This document shows positions 8,479 through 12,961 of a DNA stretch of 12,961 bases, piece by piece. Within the stretch, counting starts at the first letter, position 1. The number at the start of each line of letters is the position of its first letter. The stretch is from the NCBI GenBank assembly GCA_900554855.1, contig USIZ01000013.1, forward strand, positions 1 through 12,961, in the 5' to 3' direction. Source of the DNA: an uncultured Eubacteriales bacterium (GTDB lineage Bacteria; Bacillota; Clostridia; Oscillospirales; Oscillospiraceae). Below the pieces are notes generated by a model. It was not told the DNA's origin. It worked only from the letters and a program-made list of their open reading frames with translations, and searched no databases. A program made the position numbers and the translations under genes.

Positions 8479-9573
8479 TCAGTTCAGCTCCCGGGCTGCA
8501 AAGCCCAGCGCGGAAGCGATCACCTTATCCATATCGTAGTATTTATACTCACCCAGACGTCCGCCAAACAGCACATCCGGCTCCCGCTCCGCCAGCGCCG
8601 CATAGCGCTGATAGAGCTGGTTATTTTTCTCGTCATTGACCGTGTAATATGGTTCGTCCCCCGGATGCCAGTCCATGGGATATTCCCGGGTAATGACCGT
8701 CTTCGGCTGAGTACCGAACTCAAAATGCTTGTGCTCGATCACGCGGGTATAGGGCGTCTCCCGATCCGTGTAGTTGACCACCGCATTGCCCTGATAATTT
8801 TCCATATCCAGCACTTCAGACTCAAAGCGGAGCGAGCGGAACTGGAGCGGACCATAGCAGTAATCAAAATAGCGGTCGATCGGTCCGGTAAAGACGACCT
8901 TGCGGCACTGCGCCCGCAACTCGTCCCTGTGGTCAAAATAATCACAGTTCAGGCGAACATCAATTCCGTCCAGCAGTTTTTCAAAGATGGGCGTATAGCC
9001 CCCCTCCGGGATGCCCTGATAGCGATCGTTAAAATAGTTATTATCGTAACGAAAGCGCACCGGGAGGCGGCGGATAATAAAGGCGGGAAGCTGTGTGCAG
9101 GGACACCCCCACTGCTTCTCCGTATAGCCCTTGACCAGCTTTTCGTAGATATCCCGGCCCACCAGTGAGATGGCCTGCTCCTCCAGATTCTGCGGTTGAG
9201 CGGGTGCGTCCGCACGCTGGGCATCGATGATGGCCTTCGCCTCGGCGGGGGTGGAAATATTCCAAAGCCGGGAGAAGGTATTCATATTGAAGGGCATATT
9301 GTAGATCTCACCGCGATAATTGGCGATGGGCGAATTGACATAGTTGTTGAAGGTGCAGAACTGGTTGATGTAAGTCCAGATCTGCTGATCGGAGGTGTGA
9401 AAAATATGTGCGCCGTACCGGTGGACATGAATGCTTTCCACATCGGCCGTGTAGCAGTTTCCGCCGATGTGGCCGCGCCGCTCCACCACAAGGCAGCGCT
9501 TTCCCTGTTTCTGCGCCTCGTGGGCAAAGACCGCGCCAAAGAATCCGGCGCCGACGATCAGATAATCATACAT
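8479..9573 (-). CDS. glf: UDP-galactopyranose mutase, Glf
   Basis: Glf interconverts UDP-galactopyranose and UDP-galactofuranose on reduced FAD, making the donor for galactofuranose in surface glycans. The 364 aa protein has the Rossmann loop VGAGFFG (7-13), Glu31 for the FAD ribose, GGNCY, YGAHIFHT (53-60), EKQWG with Trp155, PVRFRYDNNYF with the substrate arginine Arg173, TRVIEH with Arg277, and GGRLGEYKYYDMD (337-349) near the C-terminus. The family's YGPHIFHT is YGAHIFHT here. Length and motifs are complete. It is first in a two-gene unit with the LCP ligase, and a near-consensus promoter lies 59 bases upstream. No galactofuranosyltransferase lies nearby in this window. Confidence 0.96.
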   Translation of the reverse strand: MYDYLIVGAGFFGAVFAHEAQKQGKRCLVVERRGHIGGNCYTADVESIHVHRYGAHIFHTSDQQIWTYINQFCTFNNYVNSPIANYRGEIYNMPFNMNTFSRLWNISTPAEAKAIIDAQRADAPAQPQNLEEQAISLVGRDIYEKLVKGYTEKQWGCPCTQLPAFIIRRLPVRFRYDNNYFNDRYQGIPEGGYTPIFEKLLDGIDVRLNCDYFDHRDELRAQCRKVVFTGPIDRYFDYCYGPLQFRSLRFESEVLDMENYQGNAVVNYTDRETPYTRVIEHKHFEFGTQPKTVITREYPMDWHPGDEPYYTVNDEKNNQLYQRYAALAEREPDVLFGGRLGEYKYYDMDKVIASALGFAARELN

Positions 9574-9631
9574 ATTGGAGCGTACCTCGCTTCATTTGTT
9601 TCCTTTACTTCACTTTCGACATACTTCAAAT

Positions 9632-9660
9632 ATTTTAAGCTATTTCCGCTCTTACGTCAA
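9632..9660 (-). promoter_or_regulatory. Sigma-A promoter of the glf-LCP unit
   Basis: Read leftward: TTGACG (-35, at 9655-9660), a 17-base spacer, and TAAAAT (-10, at 9632-9637). An A tract (seven T on the plus strand, 9670-9676) lies about 10-16 bases upstream of the -35 box, where an UP element would sit. The predicted transcript would have a leader of roughly 50 bases before the glf ATG at 9573, with GAGG about 11 bases before it. No operator was recognised. Confidence 0.8.
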
Positions 9661-9750
9661 GCAAAGGTGTTTTTTTCTTCCGTCTATCTGCACAAGACAT
9701 ATCTCTCATTTTTGCCACTATATACAATTTTTGACGGGATAAAAAGAATC

Positions 9751-9788
9751 TTAAAAAATATTTCACAGCTTTTCCGCATAAAGCTGTG
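9751..9788 (-). terminator. Intrinsic terminator of the lysR gene
   Basis: Read leftward, CACAGCTTT (9780-9788) pairs with AAAGCTGTG (9764-9772) around a seven-base loop, followed by AAATATTTTTTAA. The stem begins directly after the lysR stop codon at 9789-9791. This separates lysR from the glf promoter. The 90-odd bases between it and the glf -35 box are AT-rich and show no gene. Confidence 0.85.
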
Positions 9789-10685
9789 TCAAATGCTCTG
9801 TTTTGCGCCGTTCAGAGCCGCCCGCAATGCATCGCCCAGCTGAATGATGCAGGGGTTTTCATTTTCTGCCAGACTGGCACAGACGATACTCTGATAGGTC
9901 CCGCTGGGAAGGAACCGGTAGCGCTCCGGATGGAGCAACTGGGCCCGCTCATCCACCAGGCCGATCGCATGGTCGTGCTCCACCGCCTCCAGACCGCTGG
10001 CCAGATTGTCCATTGGCATAAAAGCCCCCGGCGTGACCTTCAAAAGCGCCAGAAGTCGGCGAAGGTAGCCGTCTGTGCCATCGCCTTCCCGGGAGCGGGT
10101 CTCGCAGAAGGTCTGGCCGGACAGATCCTGCACCGCCAGGCCCGGCCGGGCCGCAAGCGGATGCTCCCGGCTGATGAGAAAGCAGGACTGCTCCAGCAGC
10201 AGCTCGGTATAGCGCACACCGGTGCGATGATCCAACGCGTGGTCAAAGGTGATGACCGCATCCAGCCTGCCATTGAACAGCTGCTCCAGCAGGGTCGGAT
10301 TATCCAGCCGCGCCACTGTAAGCCGCAGTCCCGGATGCTGACTGCGCAGCTGGGCGATCACGTCAGAGACCTCATCCAGTCCCAGATTTTCCAGAATGCC
10401 CACTGCAAGGGAGCGTTGCTCCAGATCGGCCGCTCGTCGGAGCTCTACCTGAAGGCGACGGAATTTCCGGTCTGACTTGGAAAAGAAGTCATAATAGCAT
10501 GCCCCGGCTGGCGTCAGCTCCACCCCGCGGTTGGTGCGAACAAACAGTTCCGTACCAAGCTCCCGCTCCAGCGCGGCGATCTGCTTGCTCACCGCAGGCT
10601 GAGCCACAAACAGCTGACGGGCCGTCTCAGAAATACTCTTTGTTCCGCACAGGTGCAGAAAATAGCGAACTTGCAGACTGGTCAT
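9789..10685 (-). CDS. LysR-type transcriptional regulator
   Basis: At 298 aa it has the standard LysR layout: an N-terminal winged helix-turn-helix (about 1-60, with ISETARQLFVAQPAVSKQIAALERELGTELF carrying the recognition helix), a linker helix (about 60-90), and a periplasmic-binding-like effector domain from about 92 to 290. The ligand is unknown. The ATG at 10685 has GGAGG about seven bases upstream. It has its own promoter and terminator and lies downstream of, and in the same direction as, the three SnoaL-like genes, 95 bases after the last one. LysR proteins usually act on nearby promoters, so the divergent region at 12754-12961 is a plausible target; that is inference. A role in glf or trp control is possible but has no support in the sequence. 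Confidence 0.93.
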   Translation of the reverse strand: MTSLQVRYFLHLCGTKSISETARQLFVAQPAVSKQIAALERELGTELFVRTNRGVELTPAGACYYDFFSKSDRKFRRLQVELRRAADLEQRSLAVGILENLGLDEVSDVIAQLRSQHPGLRLTVARLDNPTLLEQLFNGRLDAVITFDHALDHRTGVRYTELLLEQSCFLISREHPLAARPGLAVQDLSGQTFCETRSREGDGTDGYLRRLLALLKVTPGAFMPMDNLASGLEAVEHDHAIGLVDERAQLLHPERYRFLPSGTYQSIVCASLAENENPCIIQLGDALRAALNGAKQSI

Positions 10686-10708
10686 AACATCGCCTCCATA
10701 ACAAATAG

Positions 10709-10737
10709 ATTATAGCAGGCCAATGTTAAAATGAAAA
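10709..10737 (-). promoter_or_regulatory. Promoter of the lysR gene
   Basis: Read leftward: TTTTCA (-35, 10732-10737), a 17-base spacer, and a consensus TATAAT (-10, 10709-10714), then a short leader with GGAGGCG before the ATG at 10685. The -35 box lies within the U tract of the upstream terminator, so the two elements are fused. Confidence 0.7.
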
Positions 10738-10763
10738 GGCGCGGTTTCGGAAGAAACCGCACC
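10728..10763 (-). terminator. Intrinsic terminator of the SnoaL-like operon
   Basis: Read leftward, GGTGCGGTTTC (10753-10763) pairs with GAAACCGCGCC (10738-10748), eleven pairs with one G-U, across the loop TTCC, then TTTTCATTTT. It begins 17 bases after the stop of the last SnoaL-like gene and separates that operon from lysR, although some read-through into lysR is possible. Confidence 0.88.
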
Positions 10764-10780
10764 TGTTCTGCTCTTCTGTA

Positions 10781-11413
10781 TTATTCAACACCCGGGATCG
10801 CCGGTTCGCCGGTGGGATAGACGGAAACACCGTCGTAATGGTACACGGGGGTCTCCCGGGGGCGGTCCGGTGTGACCGGGAAAAACGCCCAGTCATATGC
10901 CGGCGCCTGAGTCCATGGGATGTCATACTTTGTAAGGAAGAAGGGATAGAAACGCAGCTTCCAGATCTTCCATGCACCGTCCTCCCTGATAAAATCCACG
11001 GCATATTTGCCCCAGCGCCAGTGGCCCTGCGGACGGGCATCTCCCTCCCGCCAGGTATCCGCGCCGGAGGAGATCCAGACGCCTTTGGCGGTCTGGCCAT
11101 CCTCTGCCACAGTGAGAATAGGGGTATCGCAGGTATAGAGCATCATCACACCCTTATGCTTTTCCTCCCAGCCCGGTGTATGCCGATCTCCAAAGTCCTG
11201 AAGATAGCAGCGCTCCACGCCGATTCGTCCGTCATAGATGCCCCAGGGCTGCTCCAGCAGGCAGTCGTCCCGCCGGCTCCACAGCTCCACCATTTTCCGG
11301 TTGAGCCATGCGGCCCCATAGTACATCACTTTTCCCATCAGATTCTTGCAGTCCACGATCGCACTCTGGCGCTCCACTTCCCGGGTCAGCGCCTCCAGAT
11401 TTGCCTGTGTCAT
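10781..11413 (-). CDS. SnoaL-like/NTF2-like protein, third and most divergent paralogue (C)
   Basis: A 210 aa soluble protein with no signal peptide or membrane segment. Its pattern (N-terminal helices, LWSRRDDCLLEQPWG strand, GVERCYLQDFGD, GVWISSG strand, AVDFIREDGAWKIWKLRFYP hairpin) fits the SnoaL-like branch of the NTF2 fold, small cone-shaped dehydratases, isomerases and cyclases. It is clearly homologous to the two upstream genes but diverges at likely pocket positions. The histidine before the central strand (His91/His92 in the others) is Tyr93 here, HxD(F/Y)L is replaced by NRKMV, and the shared YETYDDVGYTW tail is missing. It may have a different substrate or a non-catalytic partner role. 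The ATG at 11413 has AAAGGGGGAG six bases upstream and lies 15 bases after its neighbour. The function is not known. Confidence 0.85.
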   Translation of the reverse strand: MTQANLEALTREVERQSAIVDCKNLMGKVMYYGAAWLNRKMVELWSRRDDCLLEQPWGIYDGRIGVERCYLQDFGDRHTPGWEEKHKGVMMLYTCDTPILTVAEDGQTAKGVWISSGADTWREGDARPQGHWRWGKYAVDFIREDGAWKIWKLRFYPFFLTKYDIPWTQAPAYDWAFFPVTPDRPRETPVYHYDGVSVYPTGEPAIPGVE

Positions 11414-11428
11414 CTTCCGCTCCCCCTT

Positions 11429-12085
11429 TCACCATGTATAGCCAACATCATCGTAGGTCTCGTATGCCTCCGGCGGCGCAGGCTGGTCTTCCGGGTAATG
11501 GCCGTTGGGATCGTAATTCCAGATGGGCCGTTCCAACGGATGGTCGCAAGTCGTCTCCAGCATAAAGCCGTCATAGGGCGGCACATCCGTCCAGCAGGTG
11601 TCATAGGGGGCCTGAAACAGCGGATAGACCTTCATCTTCCAGATCTTCCAACCGTCCTCTTCCAGCAGAAAATCTACGCCGTACTTGCTCCACGCCCACA
11701 TTCCCATGGGGATATCCGCACCCTCATTGGCCGTCTCGAAGCCCGGACTGATCCAGACGCCCCGGGCAGTTTTTCCGTCTGCGGCCACCTCGATCACGGA
11801 GGTGCCAATGGTATGCACACACAGCAGCCCTTTCAGCAATTCCTGAATTTCCGGCATGGAGCGGTCACCGTGATCCTTCAGATAGCAGCGCTCCACGCCC
11901 GCATAGCCCTCATAGGCTCCCCAGGGCATCTCCAGCTTACAATCCGGGCGTTGCGTCCAGAGCCTCAGGAAATCCTTATGGCGCATCTCCCTATGCAGGG
12001 AGACATAGGTCGTCATCAGCTGCTCGCACTTCTGCGCGGCGCCGACCCGATCCAGCTCAAAGGCCAGTTCTTCCATGTTTTTCAT
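11429..12085 (-). CDS. SnoaL-like/NTF2-like protein, second paralogue (B)
   Basis: A 218 aa cytosolic protein of the same SnoaL-like family as its neighbours. Shared with paralogue A are HxDFLRLWTQRxDC (36-49), EMPWGAYEGYAGVERCYLKDHGDRS (52-76), His91 before the strand VIEVAADGKTARGVWISPG, WAWSKYGVDFL, DGWKIWKMKVYPLFQAPYD, TCWTDVPPY (163-171) and the identical final eleven residues YETYDDVGYTW. Conserved His36, Asp38 and His91 are candidate active-site residues by analogy with scytalone dehydratase and BaiE; this is inference. The start has AAGGGGGAG eight bases upstream, and 14 bases separate it from paralogue A. Typical NTF2-like enzymes are 130-170 aa, so the 50-60 residue C-terminal extension is extra. 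The substrate is unknown. Confidence 0.86.
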   Translation of the reverse strand: MKNMEELAFELDRVGAAQKCEQLMTTYVSLHREMRHKDFLRLWTQRPDCKLEMPWGAYEGYAGVERCYLKDHGDRSMPEIQELLKGLLCVHTIGTSVIEVAADGKTARGVWISPGFETANEGADIPMGMWAWSKYGVDFLLEEDGWKIWKMKVYPLFQAPYDTCWTDVPPYDGFMLETTCDHPLERPIWNYDPNGHYPEDQPAPPEAYETYDDVGYTW

Positions 12086-12099
12086 TGCTGTTCTCCCCC

Positions 12100-12753
12100 T
12101 TACCAGGTATAGCCCACATCGTCATAGGTCTCATATGGTTCCGGCGGCAGCGGCTCGTTCTCCGGGTAGATATAGTCTGGGTGATAATTCGCCGCACCCC
12201 GGGAGGGACGGTCACAATGGGTCTCCGCCACAAAGCCTTCATAGGGCGGCACATCCGTCCAACAGGTATCGTAAGGGGCTTGAAACACAGGATACACCCG
12301 CATCCGCCAGATCTTCCAGACGCCGTCCTCCTGAATGAAATCAGCACCGATCTTGCTCCACGCCCAAGTGGCTGCCGCCTCGCCATTCTCGGCAAAGGTC
12401 TCCTCGCCGGGGGACAGCCAGCAGCCCCGGGCTGTCTTCAAATCGCCTGCCACTTCGATCACACCGGTGGTGTGCGTATGCATCGGGAACAGGCCGACCA
12501 TAAACTCCCAGGTCTCAGGATAACTGCGGTCGCCGTGATCCTCCAGATAGCAGGTCTTTACCCCTTGATAGCCGGTATAGCTGCCCCAGGGCATATCCAG
12601 AATGCAGTCGTCCCGCTTGGACCACAGCTTCAGATAGTCGATATGCCGCATAGCGGTGTGAAAAAAGGAATAGCGGCCCATCATGTTTTCAATTTCCCGC
12701 ACCGCGCGCAGCCGCTCGTAGGCGCAGTTCAGCTCTTCCAGTGTCATTGCCAT
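12100..12753 (-). CDS. SnoaL-like/NTF2-like protein, first paralogue (A) of the operon
   Basis: The first gene of the leftward operon encodes a 217 aa cytosolic protein of the SnoaL-like NTF2 fold. Seen are an N-terminal helix with REIENMMGRYSFF, HIDYLKLWSKRDDC (37-50), MPWGSYTGYQGVKTCYLEDHGDRS (54-77), MHTHTTGVIEV with His92 and His94, a WAWSKIGADF strand, DGVWKIWRMRVYP, TCWTDVPPY (163-171) and the C-terminal YETYDDVGYTW. The start is placed at 12753 because AAGGGGGAG lies seven bases upstream, matching the other two paralogues. An in-frame ATG at 12789 overlaps the probable -10 box and has no ribosome site. Cys50 and Cys68 are conserved in all three proteins. Dehydratase, isomerase or hydratase chemistry on a small ring compound is typical of the fold, but no substrate can be named. 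Confidence 0.86.
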   Translation of the reverse strand: MAMTLEELNCAYERLRAVREIENMMGRYSFFHTAMRHIDYLKLWSKRDDCILDMPWGSYTGYQGVKTCYLEDHGDRSYPETWEFMVGLFPMHTHTTGVIEVAGDLKTARGCWLSPGEETFAENGEAAATWAWSKIGADFIQEDGVWKIWRMRVYPVFQAPYDTCWTDVPPYEGFVAETHCDRPSRGAANYHPDYIYPENEPLPPEPYETYDDVGYTW

Positions 12754-12787
12754 GCTTTGACTCCCCCTTGTTTTGATCTCTGCCGTC

Positions 12788-12796
12788 ATTCTAGCA
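12788..12796 (-). promoter_or_regulatory. Extended -10 promoter of the SnoaL-like operon
   Basis: Read leftward the sequence TGCTAGAAT gives TGn plus TAGAAT, an extended -10 box. The best -35 at normal distance is weak (TATGCA, 12811-12816), as expected for extended -10 or activator-dependent promoters. A leader of about 25-30 bases would precede the ATG at 12753. A LysR-type activator is a reasonable candidate but no T-N11-A site was confidently assigned. Confidence 0.55.
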
Positions 12797-12880
12797 CAGG
12801 TACGGCCGCGTGCATAATCTCCATTTCGGACGGGTGCTATTCTGATTTGGTTATGGACCCTTTTGTCTGTGAATTTACTA

Positions 12881-12916
12881 TTGCTTCACATTTGCGCCCG
12901 AAATATATGCTAGAAT
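12881..12916 (+). promoter_or_regulatory. Rightward promoter for a gene beyond the window
   Basis: TGCTAGAAT (12908-12916) is again an extended -10 box, identical to the leftward one. A weak alternative pair is TTGCTT (12881-12886) with TATATG (12904-12909) at 17 bases. The transcript would start near 12923, about 17 bases before a strong ribosome site. The stretch 12797-12880 contains no gene and presumably holds regulator binding sites for the divergent pair. Confidence 0.5.
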
Positions 12917-12939
12917 ATTTCTCTCCAAGGCCGAAGGAC

Positions 12940-12949
12940 AAAGGAGGTC
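12940..12949 (+). promoter_or_regulatory. Perfect Shine-Dalgarno of a divergent gene starting at the window edge
   Basis: AAAGGAGGTC is fully complementary to the 16S 3' end core. The window ends ...CTAT, so if the next base is G an ATG would begin at 12960, about 12 bases after GGAGG; a start further on is also possible. No coding sequence can be read from within the window, so the gene's identity is unknown. Confidence 0.6.
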
Positions 12950-12961
12950 GGCTCTGTCTAT

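Larger units (their letters stand above)
10781..12753 (-). repeat. Tandem three-copy paralogous gene array
   Basis: Three homologous genes lie head to tail with gaps of 14 and 15 bases. Stretches are still alike at DNA level, for example GGCACATCCGTCCAGCAGG (from 11580) against GGCACATCCGTCCAACAGG (from 12248), and the regions around 11437-11478 and 12108-12150 that encode the common C-terminus. Each gene has a near-identical AAGGGGGAG ribosome site, showing that the repeat unit includes the translation start. Copies A and B are the closest pair; C is older or faster evolving. Confidence 0.85.

Noticed and set aside
10838..12112. A 424-codon open frame on the plus strand opposite two of the SnoaL-like genes
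   Set aside because: It is antisense to three-frame-consistent homologous genes with good ribosome sites, has no family motifs, and arises from the high-GC third-base pattern.
12754..12789. An upstream start for SnoaL-like paralogue A
   Set aside because: The ATG at 12789 overlaps the likely -10 box and lacks a ribosome site, whereas 12753 has the same AAGGGGGAG site as both paralogues.

Overview
The window looks like chromosomal DNA from a high-GC gut-type Clostridia, probably of the Oscillospiraceae/Ruminococcaceae kind. This is judged from the trpEGDCF..BA gene order, strong AGGAGG-type ribosome sites, GC-rich codon use, compact operons, and an LCP (LytR-CpsA-Psr) wall protein. The lineage is an inference; no rRNA or other marker gene is present.

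Positions 1-7060 (+ strand) hold a nearly complete tryptophan operon: trpE (5' end outside the window), trpG, trpD, trpC, trpF, a transaldolase-family gene, trpB and trpA. Together these turn chorismate into tryptophan. The unusual member is the talC/fsa-type gene between trpF and trpB. Its active-site residues (Glu57, Phe132) match transaldolases rather than fructose-6-phosphate aldolases. It could therefore supply erythrose 4-phosphate, a precursor of chorismate. Two tandem hairpins separate it from trpB. The operon ends in two hairpins, the second a 32-bp palindrome that also serves the convergent gene.

Positions 7166-9660 (- strand) form a two-gene unit, glf (UDP-galactopyranose mutase) then an LCP-family glycopolymer ligase. 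It is driven by a near-consensus promoter and suggests galactofuranose in a wall-linked glycan.

Positions 9751-10737 (- strand) hold a LysR-type regulator with its own promoter and terminator. Upstream of it on the same strand (10781-12753) lies a tight operon of three paralogous 210-218 aa proteins of the SnoaL-like/NTF2-like fold (scytalone dehydratase/BaiE-type superfamily). They are separated by 14-15 bases and preceded by near-identical AAGGGGGAG ribosome sites. Their substrate is unknown. The last ~200 bases form a divergent promoter region, with the same TGCTAGAAT extended -10 box facing both ways, and end in a perfect Shine-Dalgarno for a rightward gene that begins at or beyond the window edge. 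The three-paralogue cassette with its LysR and unseen divergent partner is the best candidate for an undescribed system here.
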